A stretch of 17,863 bases of DNA from an uncultured bacterium (GTDB lineage Bacteria; Desulfobacterota; WTBG01). The notes beneath the pieces were generated by a model that saw nothing but the letters and a program-made list of their open reading frames with translations, did not search any database and was not told where the DNA came from. How positions within the stretch are numbered: the first letter of the stretch is position 1; the number at the start of each line of letters is the position of its first letter. The stretch spans positions 1 through 17,863 of the forward strand of contig CALJBY010000037.1 of NCBI GenBank assembly GCA_938024025.1. Direction: 5' to 3'. Made by a program: the position numbers and the translations under genes. Below are positions 1 to 7,124 of the stretch, piece by piece.

Positions 1-30
1 AAATGTGCCTAAGTGACAAAGACGGTTCAA

Positions 31-70
31 TTAGTTATATTAGTTATATTGGTTATATTAGTTGAATTAG
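31..70. repeat. 9-bp tandem repeat, about 4.4 copies
   Basis: Four consecutive 9-base units read TTAGTTATA, TTAGTTATA, TTGGTTATA and TTAGTTGAA, followed by a partial TTAG. The first two are identical and the other two carry one or two changes. The array directly abuts the large inverted repeat that begins at about 76, so the two may be one composite element. No gene overlaps it convincingly. Confidence 0.8.
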
Positions 71-75
71 TTTCT

Positions 76-236
76 CACCGCAAAGGCGCAAAGTACGCAG
101 AGAAAAACTAATATAAAAGATCTGTAAGTATAATTTCCTCATGCTGGGCATTCCTTCCTTGTCTTTTTCTTTTACCTTTATCCTTTTGCCGTTCCCCTTT
201 TCATTAGTCCTTTGCGCTCTTTGCGCCTCTGCGGTG
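76..236. repeat. Long inverted-repeat (hairpin) element, MITE-like
   Basis: The left arm at 76-102 (CACCGCAAAGGCGCAAAG...) and the reverse complement of 210-236 (CACCGCAGAGGCGCAAAG...) match at 23 of 27 positions. The similarity continues inward through an ACTAAT..AAAAG block, giving arms of about 40 bases (76-119 and 196-236) around a loop of roughly 75 bases. Tracts of the form CACCGCAAAGxCGCAAAGxxCGCAxAG recur as intergenic repeats in many bacterial genomes (recalled, not searched). A degenerate copy lies at 2944-2969. The open frame running through this element on the minus strand is made of repeat sequence and is not called as a gene. Confidence 0.7.
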
Positions 237-252
237 CCCAATACGAAAATCC

Positions 253-849
253 CTATTTGTAGTCCGCAAAATTCACCTCGAAGACCACTCTCTTCTTATC
301 CTTCAGCAGAATAATGTCAGCCTTATCATCAGGGGTGATCTTATCATAAGCAAAGTAAGCGCGGATTGTGGCGTGATACCGGGGAAACCCTGAGGTCATA
401 CCTCCTTTCTTAGGGAAATAAGCAACATCATCAGCGGAGATCTTCTCGGGCTCAATACTGACACCTTTTTGCACCAGATGCACCCTGTAGTCATTAGCAA
501 AGTCCATCTTGTCACCAATGGTATGGACATCAATCTGCAACTCCGTCCTGCTGAGAATCATATCCTGTTGCTGTTCCGTTGGTTTCATCCCTTTATCGGA
601 CACAAGTCCGGAGAAGACCATGAGTTTACTCCACTTCGTTCTGATAATACCATTTTCCTTTAATCCGTTTTCCTCCCCAAACCTATAGTGCCGGTTAATG
701 TACTCAATAACGTGGGCACCCTGTTCTCTCCCCTGCGTAATAGCATCTGCTATGTCCTTTTCACTAAACGTTACGAGCATCGCAACGGAAACACGGCACG
801 GTAGCAAAACCAGTACGCAGAAAACGAGTGTAACACCATGCTTCATCAT
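253..849 (-). CDS. Exported hypothetical protein, 198 aa
   Basis: The family is not recognised. The start was set at the ATG at 849 because a strong GGAGGT lies seven bases upstream. The longer frame to 885 would place that ribosome binding site inside the gene. The N-terminus (MMKHG, then a hydrophobic run to about residue 23 ending SVA) looks like a Sec signal peptide, so the mature protein would be periplasmic or outside the cell. The remainder is soluble, mixed charged and polar, with no cysteines in the mature part, no haem motif and no lipobox. It is followed downstream (minus strand) by the inverted-repeat element. The spacing to the porin gene behind it, about 185 bases, suggests independent transcription. 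A solute-binding or adhesion role cannot be argued from the sequence. The gene call is solid; the function is unknown. Confidence 0.8.
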   Translation of the reverse strand: MMKHGVTLVFCVLVLLPCRVSVAMLVTFSEKDIADAITQGREQGAHVIEYINRHYRFGEENGLKENGIIRTKWSKLMVFSGLVSDKGMKPTEQQQDMILSRTELQIDVHTIGDKMDFANDYRVHLVQKGVSIEPEKISADDVAYFPKKGGMTSGFPRYHATIRAYFAYDKITPDDKADIILLKDKKRVVFEVNFADYK

Positions 850-918
850 TGTTCTCACCTCCTCGTAAAATAGGGGGACGTTCATGAAATATAAACTTTT
901 GAGATTTAAAGCAGCATA

Positions 919-953
919 CAGGGACTCCCTGGCACGTTATGAAAACAATTGTT
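919..953. other. Two short palindromes upstream of the exported hypothetical gene
   Basis: CAGGGACTCCCTG (919-931) is symmetric around one central base, and AACAATTGTT (944-953) is a perfect 10-base palindrome. They lie 70-105 bases upstream of the start at 849 on the minus strand, where an operator could sit, and downstream of the porin gene stop. No clear -35/-10 pair or T-tract terminator was found with them. Confidence 0.3.
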
Positions 954-1034
954 AAAAGCCGAGCACAATGATTAAACTGAAAAAGATGCTGGTTCCATGA
1001 TTTGATCTCAAAGTACTGATTAAAAACGTGTGCA

Positions 1035-2876
1035 TTAAAAGGTGTAGCTCACACCACAACTTATATAGTGTACCGTACCATCGAGCGCATTATCCTCCCG
1101 GTCATTATAGTCCCGATAGTTGTACTTGGTGTAAAAGGAAAGATTGGGTTTGTAGCGATAGTCGACCCCCAGTGAAGCATCAGCACGCTCAATCTTAAGA
1201 TCAGAAAATGATCCCACATCAGCAGTGTAAACGTCAGCATCAAAATCAGAGTGCGCATCGGTATAAATAAAGTTGGCTACAAGCGATATATTCCTTATAA
1301 AACGGTAGGTTACATTAAGGTTGTAGCAATTGGTCCGTGCATGGTACGGCGTTCTTTTATCGCGCGAGAAATCAGACAACCATACGCCATGATAGGTATC
1401 GTACGCAGTCAGCGTGTCAATATCTGTATCAGTCCAGCTATAGTAACCGGTAATAATCAGGTTATCCCGGGGTGCAAACCATACACTCAAGAGCAATTCC
1501 GTCCGGTCTTCATCTATAGTATAGCGGTTACTATCGGACTCTTCATAGAGGAGACTAGAGGCAAGTGAAAGGTTGCCCTGGGGATTCCAATTGAGCTTAA
1601 ACTCTACGGCATCTCTCCTGGTAGGTACACTGGTCTGCACCGACCTGAACAACCCCCACTCTTCGTTAACAAAAGGATCATGGGTTTTCTCATTGGTATA
1701 CCCGAGACTGAGGTCAACCTTGCGATGCGGTCTGCTGAACAAAGCAATCGTAGAAATTTCACGCGAAGTGGAATCCTCCGCACTATTAGTTCTATCAATA
1801 GACTCCCAGCGATAGCTGCCTCTTATAAAATTTTTCTTCCACGATCTCGTCCTGAAAGAAACTCTTCTTCTGGTTACGTCCTTTTCCATAGCACCGGGAA
1901 CATCATTGTCACTATCATAGTCAAAGTAGTTAAAGTTAAATGTTACGTACTTCAAGCTGGCAGTGCTAAGGCGAAATGCAAAACTGTCATAATCCTCCTC
2001 ATAGTGTGTTTCGCGATTACGACTTTCCGCCGTTTGATAGTTAAAACTGAAAGAGGACTGCAAAGGCAATTCTGCATTTACTCGAAAATGGTTAATTGAC
2101 GTTCTTGAATCGGGGGCACTGCTGTATTGTTGAAACCCTTTTATACGAAATGTGTCCGAGGGATACCCATAAAAAGCCACAGGAGGTTCTGCTCTGTCAT
2201 TAAAGGTTCTCTGGGTATAGTTATAGTTAAAGGTCAAACTCCGTATCTTGTATTCTGCCCCAAGATTTATATCCTCAGTGGTTTGATTAACACGCTTATC
2301 TTTTGAGGTAACATGACACTCGGTACAGTGACTGACCGTGGTAGCCTGCCGGTGGCCTCTTCTATTCAACTGGCTGAAATCGGCATTTACTTTAAGGGTA
2401 GGAATTAAGGGGATACGAAAGGTATTCTCACTCGTAAAATTCTCTATGAGAATAGCATTCCTGCTTCCTGCATCAAAATCAGTAAAAAAATCCTGATTGG
2501 TTAAAGGATCGTTATCAAGATAGTGGATGAAACGGTTGTATGATGTTGACGTTTCAAAAATCCTTCTGGCATCAAAGTCCATCGTATACTGCTGGTCATT
2601 CTTATCTTTAACAACCCCTGTAAGATCGAAATAGTTTCTGCGGGTGTGTGTCTGTAAATCAAAAGTACCCTCCATGCCCGAATCCAGCACCTCATACTCA
2701 CCCACTTTTACCCGGTTATCATTGACCGTGGCATGATGATAGCCAATAGAAGCATCAAATGCATACTCCCCCTCTTTAAAAAACTCTTCTGCCCAGCTCC
2801 CACGACCGGTTGAACACATAATCGCAACTATACTAATAAGAAGCAGAGAAAGTATGATACGGTTTTTTTTGTGCAT
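1035..2876 (-). CDS. MtrB/PioB-like outer-membrane beta-barrel porin with a CXXCH motif, 613 aa
   Basis: Probable barrel component of a porin-cytochrome conduit, which would sheathe a periplasmic decahaem cytochrome so that electrons can cross the outer membrane. Visible evidence: a signal peptide (MHKKN, then a hydrophobic stretch to about residue 25, cleavage near SWA-E); over 500 residues of alternating polar and aromatic strands without hydrophobic helices; and a C-terminal ...SYTF ending with the terminal aromatic typical of BAM-inserted barrels. MtrB-type barrels are usually 600-700 aa, so the length fits. The decahaem gene lies 102 bases upstream on the same strand, the usual pairing. 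One CTECH motif sits at residues 184-188; MtrB of Shewanella has an N-terminal CXXC but no haem site, so this is unusual. The assignment rests on architecture and neighbour; pairwise similarity to MtrB could not be tested. Confidence 0.8.
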   Translation of the reverse strand: MHKKNRIILSLLLISIVAIMCSTGRGSWAEEFFKEGEYAFDASIGYHHATVNDNRVKVGEYEVLDSGMEGTFDLQTHTRRNYFDLTGVVKDKNDQQYTMDFDARRIFETSTSYNRFIHYLDNDPLTNQDFFTDFDAGSRNAILIENFTSENTFRIPLIPTLKVNADFSQLNRRGHRQATTVSHCTECHVTSKDKRVNQTTEDINLGAEYKIRSLTFNYNYTQRTFNDRAEPPVAFYGYPSDTFRIKGFQQYSSAPDSRTSINHFRVNAELPLQSSFSFNYQTAESRNRETHYEEDYDSFAFRLSTASLKYVTFNFNYFDYDSDNDVPGAMEKDVTRRRVSFRTRSWKKNFIRGSYRWESIDRTNSAEDSTSREISTIALFSRPHRKVDLSLGYTNEKTHDPFVNEEWGLFRSVQTSVPTRRDAVEFKLNWNPQGNLSLASSLLYEESDSNRYTIDEDRTELLLSVWFAPRDNLIITGYYSWTDTDIDTLTAYDTYHGVWLSDFSRDKRTPYHARTNCYNLNVTYRFIRNISLVANFIYTDAHSDFDADVYTADVGSFSDLKIERADASLGVDYRYKPNLSFYTKYNYRDYNDREDNALDGTVHYISCGVSYTF

Positions 2877-2943
2877 ATAATGCCCCGTAACTGCAAGACA
2901 AAGGGTATCTTCTAAACTTCGATTCTTTCTTATTGTCTAGCGT

Positions 2944-2969
2944 CTCTGCGCTCTCAGCACCCTGCGGTG
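2944..2969. repeat. Degenerate copy of the CACCGCAGAG... repeat
   Basis: The reverse complement reads CACCGCAGGGTGCTGAGAGC and continues GCAGAG. It matches the right arm of the 76-236 element with one indel and about four substitutions. It fills much of the 102-base gap between the decahaem and porin genes, starting about ten bases after the decahaem stop. Confidence 0.55.
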
Positions 2970-2978
2970 AACCCCTTC

Positions 2979-3902
2979 CTACCGGGTAAGTGCTCCCCTG
3001 CCCAGCTGTGATGGCAAATCACTGCCGTGAATCTCTGCATGACACTGGGTACAGGAGGTGAGCATCGCGCTAAGGGTTGGAGCAGAGCCTGGGGTTTTAT
3101 GACCACGGTGTCCCCTGTGGCACCGAAGACAGAGAAAGGGCTCACTCTGCTTCAAAAGGTTATTAGCAATTGTTCCATGTGCATCATGGCAGAGCGTGCA
3201 ACCTTCTTCTACCGGAGAATGTTCATAAAGGAAGGGTCCCTGCTTATCGGCATGGCAACTAAAGCAGAGCTCATTAACGGTAATGTCCGTCAGCTCGTTT
3301 GCTTCTGCACCATGGGTGCTGTGGCATTCACTGCAGTTCATTTTGCCTTCCCGGATGGGATGGTGTGAAGGAAATTGAACCCGTGCTTTCATCTGCTGGT
3401 GGCAATCATAGCACAGCTCAGGTTCACCCTTGTACAGCATCTTTTCTTCGGTGACTTTATGTGATTTATGACAGTCATTACATCCTACGTCACTTAAGGC
3501 ATGGAGGTTACTGTACCAGTTATTGAGGGGTCCTCCTGCATGACAGCGCAAGCAGATGGAGGAGCTCTGGGGTGCAGTTAACCTGCTGAAACCAATTATC
3601 TGTTCCACCTTACCTTTCTCTGCTATGTGCGCACTGCCCGGCCCATGACATCCTTCACACCCCCGTTCCTGTCCTGCAACTTCAAAGTAGCGCACCTTAT
3701 AATGAACCGTCTTTCTATAGTATTGAAAAACGTCCTCATGGCACACGGCACATTCTTCAGAACCAACATAGTTTGCTTCCGGTAAGGGAACATGGGGAGT
3801 TACAAACCTGCCATAGTGGGTACATGCCCCGACTAATCCTGTTAAAAGCAGAAGGGCTTTCACGAGTAGCCTTTTCGATTTTGCAGAGAAAAACACAGCC
3901 AT
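2979..3902 (-). CDS. DmsE/MtrA-like decahaem c-type cytochrome, 307 aa
   Basis: Periplasmic electron carrier expected to insert into the adjacent porin and carry electrons across the outer membrane. There are ten CXXCH haem sites, at about residues 51, 82, 117, 141, 164, 190, 213, 235, 258 and 284 (numbered from the ATG at 3902). Many additional histidines could be distal ligands. Ten haems in about 300 residues matches DmsE/MtrA/PioA. The N-terminus has a basic region, a leucine-rich stretch and LVGAC at 23-27, which resembles a lipobox; if used, the protein would be a lipoprotein instead of soluble like MtrA. The frame extends upstream to a GTG at 3974, but the ATG at 3902 gives a proper signal peptide. 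Neither start has a good ribosome binding site. The gene is divergent from the cytochrome operon at 4357. Confidence 0.9.
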   Translation of the reverse strand: MAVFFSAKSKRLLVKALLLLTGLVGACTHYGRFVTPHVPLPEANYVGSEECAVCHEDVFQYYRKTVHYKVRYFEVAGQERGCEGCHGPGSAHIAEKGKVEQIIGFSRLTAPQSSSICLRCHAGGPLNNWYSNLHALSDVGCNDCHKSHKVTEEKMLYKGEPELCYDCHQQMKARVQFPSHHPIREGKMNCSECHSTHGAEANELTDITVNELCFSCHADKQGPFLYEHSPVEEGCTLCHDAHGTIANNLLKQSEPFLCLRCHRGHRGHKTPGSAPTLSAMLTSCTQCHAEIHGSDLPSQLGRGALTR

Positions 3903-3972
3903 ATTTCTATCATTTTTATAGAGTATTACTTTGCTAATTTTCCTGATAAATCCTTGACTTTTATTACAAATC

Positions 3973-3994
3973 ACTCAATAGTAACTACTCAATA
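3973..3994. promoter_or_regulatory. Direct repeat ACTCAATA x2, possible operator
   Basis: ACTCAATA occurs at 3973-3980 and again at 3987-3994, separated by six bases (period 14). It lies about 70-90 bases upstream of the decahaem cytochrome start, where a transcription factor could act on the minus-strand promoter or on both divergent units. The regulatory role is inferred from position and symmetry only. Confidence 0.3.
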
Positions 3995-4105
3995 CCAGAA
4001 TATAATCAGAATTGCAAAAAATATTTATTCGCTTATCCACAAAACTCCAGTATCCCGGATGAAAATTGGCTTGATACCTTCTAATCAGACATGTTTGAAA
4101 TTTCT

Positions 4106-4155
4106 GTAGGAGCGCATTCATGCGCGATGCATTCGCGGCTTAAAGCCGCTCCTAC
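4106..4155. repeat. REP-like palindromic element
   Basis: Outer arms GTAGGAGCG (4106-4114) and CGCTCCTAC (4147-4155) are perfect inverted repeats. Inside, GCGGCTT (4135-4141) and AAGCCGC (4143-4149) form a second, nearly perfect hairpin. GTAGGAGC...GCGGCTTAAAGCCGCTCCTAC is a familiar REP/BIME form found dispersed between genes and often mobilised by RAYT (TnpA-REP) proteins. No RAYT gene is in the window. Its position in a divergent promoter region means it could affect transcription or supercoiling there. Confidence 0.75.
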
Positions 4156-4356
4156 CATCACCATATCTGAAAGAGAACTGCTTAGATTTAGTTGGGTAAG
4201 AATCTAACTTCAAGAAGTTACAGCCTTCTGCAAAAGATAGTAGACCCTCCGTTATTGATGTGATACTATGGTAGTTATAGCCTTATCAATTTAGCAGGTT
4301 TGTCTCCCGTTGTAACGCTACCTATCTAACCGACCGGTAAGCCGGGGAAGCAACGC

Positions 4357-5541
4357 ATGAAGAGCAGAACAAACATAATGGGCCTGGCAATAATCTTAGT
4401 AACCCTTGCTGTATGCCCCCTGACAGCCCCGCACCTTATGGCCGCTGATGTTGAAAACTGTGATCTCTGTCATAAGTATTCAGGCCTGGGAAGAATTGAT
4501 GAGTCCGGTAAGAAGCACCTTTTCTATGTAAATGACAGCTTATTTCAGCAGTCTGTCCACGGTAAAGTCCGCTGCAAGGAATGTCATAGTGAGATTGAAA
4601 AGTACCCGCATACCAATACTAAGAAAGTAGATTGTGCTACCGTCTGCCACCTTATTGATCCCTCCACCGGCGAGAACTTTTCCCATGCCACTATGATCGA
4701 AAAGTATGAATTGAGCGTACATGGGACAAAAGATGCTGAGGGAAACCTCAAAGAACATGCAGAGGACCTTGCCGCATGTATCTATTGCCATGAAAACCGT
4801 ATCTATCAGCCGGTCACCGGACTGGCTCAAAAAGATCAGGGTGTTGCCCAGGAAATCCTGGACCGGTGTCTGGGGTGTCACAATGAAGAGCAGTGGGCCA
4901 GAACATTTTACAATCACTTCACCCACCGTCTACACCAGCGTCGAACATCACGAAGAATGGTGGAATTGTGTGTATCGTGTCATGAGGATACCGAAAGAAT
5001 GGCCCGTCATGGTCTGACCGTAACGGGGACCTTTCATGACACCTTTCACTGGCAGGGAATAAAATACGGTGACCCGAATGCGCCCAACTGCATCACCTGC
5101 CATGCCCCCGTGGGATATTTCTCACATCAAATCATGCCCAAAAATGATGCGCGTTCTGCTATTCACCGGGACAACCTGGTGCGCACCTGTGCTAACCTTG
5201 ATGGGCTTCAGACATGTCATCCCAGTGCAACCCCGTCCTTCGCCCAGGGCAAAATTCACCCAGCAGACTTTAAAATTGGCGTCTTTGAATTCAAGATGAA
5301 AGGGCTCGACAGGTTGCGTAAGATAACCAGGGGTGAAATGAAGCCTTTCCAGGAGGTCCGTGCACAACAACCGGCACCAGAGGAACTAACGCCGCTTGAC
5401 TACTACCAGGGACTGATTCTCCAACTGATAAAATATTTTTACCTCATGCTCATCGGGGGGCTCATCAGTTTTATGATACTGCACCAGGTCCTCGACTATT
5501 TTGCCACCCGGAGAGAAATGAAGGAAGGAGGCATGCATTGA
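4357..5541 (+). CDS. Membrane-anchored octahaem c-type cytochrome with two atypical haem sites, 394 aa
   Basis: Probable periplasmic electron-transfer subunit of an inner-membrane cytochrome bc-type complex. The N-terminal signal peptide ends around LMAA (residue 30). Six canonical CXXCH motifs begin at residues 35, 73, 141, 171, 205 and 245. Two further sites have longer spacing: CATVCH at 93-98 (CX3CH) and a CX8CH site with C278 and C287-H288. The last falls in a segment that otherwise resembles the end of tetrahaem-type domains (RTC...CHPSAT..F). A single C-terminal helix at about 353-378 anchors the protein. The ATG at 4357 has only a weak GGGGA upstream, but the signal peptide follows directly. 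The stop overlaps the start of the cytochrome b gene by four bases, implying coupled translation and a shared complex. If the two atypical sites are not loaded, it is a hexahaem protein. Confidence 0.88.
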   Translation: MKSRTNIMGLAIILVTLAVCPLTAPHLMAADVENCDLCHKYSGLGRIDESGKKHLFYVNDSLFQQSVHGKVRCKECHSEIEKYPHTNTKKVDCATVCHLIDPSTGENFSHATMIEKYELSVHGTKDAEGNLKEHAEDLAACIYCHENRIYQPVTGLAQKDQGVAQEILDRCLGCHNEEQWARTFYNHFTHRLHQRRTSRRMVELCVSCHEDTERMARHGLTVTGTFHDTFHWQGIKYGDPNAPNCITCHAPVGYFSHQIMPKNDARSAIHRDNLVRTCANLDGLQTCHPSATPSFAQGKIHPADFKIGVFEFKMKGLDRLRKITRGEMKPFQEVRAQQPAPEELTPLDYYQGLILQLIKYFYLMLIGGLISFMILHQVLDYFATRREMKEGGMH

Positions 5542-6281
5542 CGATTAGAGTACGGGAAACCTGGACTATCGGGGAAGCAGACGCCTACACCCCTAAAAAG
5601 GAAGAGTACTACATACGCATGAACATACACGAAAGGATCCAGCACCATCTCGTCTGGTCCAGCTTTGTCATCCTCGCCATAACCGGTTTCATGGTTGAAT
5701 TCCCTGAGGAGTGGTTACGCTACTTTGATCCCTATCGAGAAACCGTTTTTTACTGGCGGGGGTTACTTCATCGTATTTTTGCCGTGGTTATGATCATAAA
5801 CATTGGTTATCAGGCTCTCTACCTTGCGTTTTCCAAAGAAGGACGAGGTTACTTTCTCTCAATGCTTCCCGAGCTCAAAGATGCTAAAGATTTTTTTCAA
5901 AATATGGCGTACTACCTGCAGCGAGGGGAAAAACCCCTCTTTGACCGATTCAACTATAAAGAGAAACTTGAATACTGGACGGGGTGGATCGGTAATATCA
6001 TCATCACCGTTACGGGCTTTTTCCTCTGGTTCCAGGAGTTTTTTCCCAAATTTATCTTCGACCTTTCTATCCTTATCCACACGATGGAGGCAATCCTGGC
6101 CTCCAGTGCCATTATGGTCTGGCATTTCTATGAAGTCCATCTGAAACCGGGAAAGTTTCCCATGTCAAACGTCTGGCTGGACGGGAAGATTTCTGAACAT
6201 GAACTGGAAGAGGAACATCCCCTTCAGTATGAGAAGGTCAAGGCGCAGACAATCACCTCCTCACAGATACCCGATTTATAA
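5538..6281 (+). CDS. Di-haem cytochrome b, b561/formate dehydrogenase gamma-like, 247 aa
   Basis: Likely integral-membrane quinol/quinone-reactive subunit that passes electrons to or from the neighbouring c-type cytochromes. Four hydrophobic segments are visible, at about residues 38-54, 76-97, 150-165 and 172-197. Candidate haem b ligands are H31/H36/H37 before helix 1, H78 at helix 2, H181 and H196/H201 at helix 4. This layout matches the cytochrome b561/Ni-hydrogenase and FdhI-type b families. The start is a TTG at 5538, chosen because GGAGG lies six bases upstream and it overlaps the preceding stop as TTGA; the next ATG (codon 28) would remove conserved N-terminal sequence. The 20-base gap to the next gene supports one operon. 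There is no Rieske protein, hydrogenase or formate dehydrogenase gene nearby, so the partner is most likely the two flanking cytochromes c. Confidence 0.85.
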   Translation: MTIRVRETWTIGEADAYTPKKEEYYIRMNIHERIQHHLVWSSFVILAITGFMVEFPEEWLRYFDPYRETVFYWRGLLHRIFAVVMIINIGYQALYLAFSKEGRGYFLSMLPELKDAKDFFQNMAYYLQRGEKPLFDRFNYKEKLEYWTGWIGNIIITVTGFFLWFQEFFPKFIFDLSILIHTMEAILASSAIMVWHFYEVHLKPGKFPMSNVWLDGKISEHELEEEHPLQYEKVKAQTITSSQIPDL

Positions 6282-6301
6282 CCAGCAAAAAGTAAAAAAT
6301 C

Positions 6302-7081
6302 ATGCCAGAGACTAAAAAAAATTCCATCTCGAAACTTATTGGCACTTTATTTGGCCTTTTTCTTATCTGTTTCATACTGGTTAATTTATACGCTCTCGGC
6401 ACATTTCTTTACTCAACCCCCTCCGTTGAACCTGTCCCTGAGAAGGGCAATATGCCACCGGAAAAATTTTCCAAAACGATAGAGGAACCCCTGGGTGCGG
6501 ACCATTTTCACATACTGGATGAAACTGTTTACTCTGACGTAGAAAATGCCCCCATCTGCCTTGCCTGTCACGGAAATTTCTGCCATGTCAAAAACGAAAT
6601 GTTACGGTCATTTTACAACATGCACACCTTTTTCCTCGCCTGTGAAACCTGTCACCTCAGACCAAGCGCAGGAGAAAAATTATTCTTTCGCTGGTTCGAT
6701 GATAAAACGGGAGCTGTAGTGGAAGAACTTGTTGGAACAGACGGCAATTACGGAGCTAAGATTGTGCCTTTCAAAAACAATCAACGATTGGATACATTTC
6801 CAAAGGAAGCTCTGGCTCTTGACTATATGAAGTTCAAAGATACCTATACGGAAGACGAGAAAAAAAGGATCCAGGGTGAGTTGATGGAACACATTGATCA
6901 AGAACCCATCACCTGCGAAGAATGTCACTGCAAGGAGAGTTATCTTAACTACGCAGATCTGGGATACACCTTCGTTCGTTCATTTGAGCTGTCCCGCATT
7001 GAAATTGTCAAGATTTCTAAAGAATATGAGGAATTCCATCTGCCCACTATGTTCGATCCGAGTGTAGTCAAAGGGAAATAG
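6302..7081 (+). CDS. Membrane-anchored trihaem c-type cytochrome, 259 aa
   Basis: Probable third subunit of the cytochrome b/c complex. One N-terminal helix (about residues 12-36) is followed by a periplasmic domain; no cleavage site stands out, so it probably stays as an anchor in NapC/NrfH fashion, although the rest does not look like NapC. Three CXXCH sites start at residues 86 (CLACH), 114 (CETCH) and 205 (CEECH). A further C94-H95 pair directly follows the first site (CLACHGNFCH), which could supply an extra ligand or thioether. A region of about 85 residues without haem motifs (119-204) separates haems 2 and 3, and the last 50 residues are haem-free. The ATG at 6302 lacks a clear ribosome binding site. 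The specific family name is not recognised. Confidence 0.8.
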   Translation: MPETKKNSISKLIGTLFGLFLICFILVNLYALGTFLYSTPSVEPVPEKGNMPPEKFSKTIEEPLGADHFHILDETVYSDVENAPICLACHGNFCHVKNEMLRSFYNMHTFFLACETCHLRPSAGEKLFFRWFDDKTGAVVEELVGTDGNYGAKIVPFKNNQRLDTFPKEALALDYMKFKDTYTEDEKKRIQGELMEHIDQEPITCEECHCKESYLNYADLGYTFVRSFELSRIEIVKISKEYEEFHLPTMFDPSVVKGK

Positions 7082-7124
7082 GGGGGGAACTGAAGGGGTA
7101 TCTTTTTATAGGGGAGATAACTGC

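Larger units (their letters stand above)
3903..4356. promoter_or_regulatory. Divergent intergenic region between the two cytochrome units
   Basis: This 454-base gap must hold the promoters of both the decahaem/porin pair (minus) and the six-gene operon (plus). No confident -35/-10 pair was found; a TATAAT at 4001-4006 lacks a matching -35. It contains a direct repeat (3973-3994) and a REP-like palindrome (4106-4155), listed separately. Just before the 4357 start, CCGG TAAG CCGG (from about 4334) could form a small hairpin next to the GGGGA that probably serves as ribosome binding site. GEMM (c-di-GMP/cGAMP) riboswitches are known upstream of cytochrome genes in some bacteria. The conserved ACGCAAAG core of that class was looked for and is absent. 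Confidence 0.5.

Noticed and set aside
53..241. 62-codon open frame on the minus strand
   Set aside because: It runs through the two arms of the inverted repeat, and its protein is low in complexity and highly charged. It is best explained as translated repeat.
3903..3974. Upstream GTG extension of the decahaem cytochrome
   Set aside because: It would put 24 non-signal residues before a good lipoprotein-type signal peptide and has no ribosome binding site.
4290..4356. Possible GEMM or cobalamin-type riboswitch before the octahaem gene (GGTAAGCCGGGGAAGC looked suggestive)
   Set aside because: The conserved ACGCAAAG core of GEMM and the cobalamin-box signature are absent on both strands. Only a small CCGG/CCGG hairpin remains. 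A covariance-model search would settle it.
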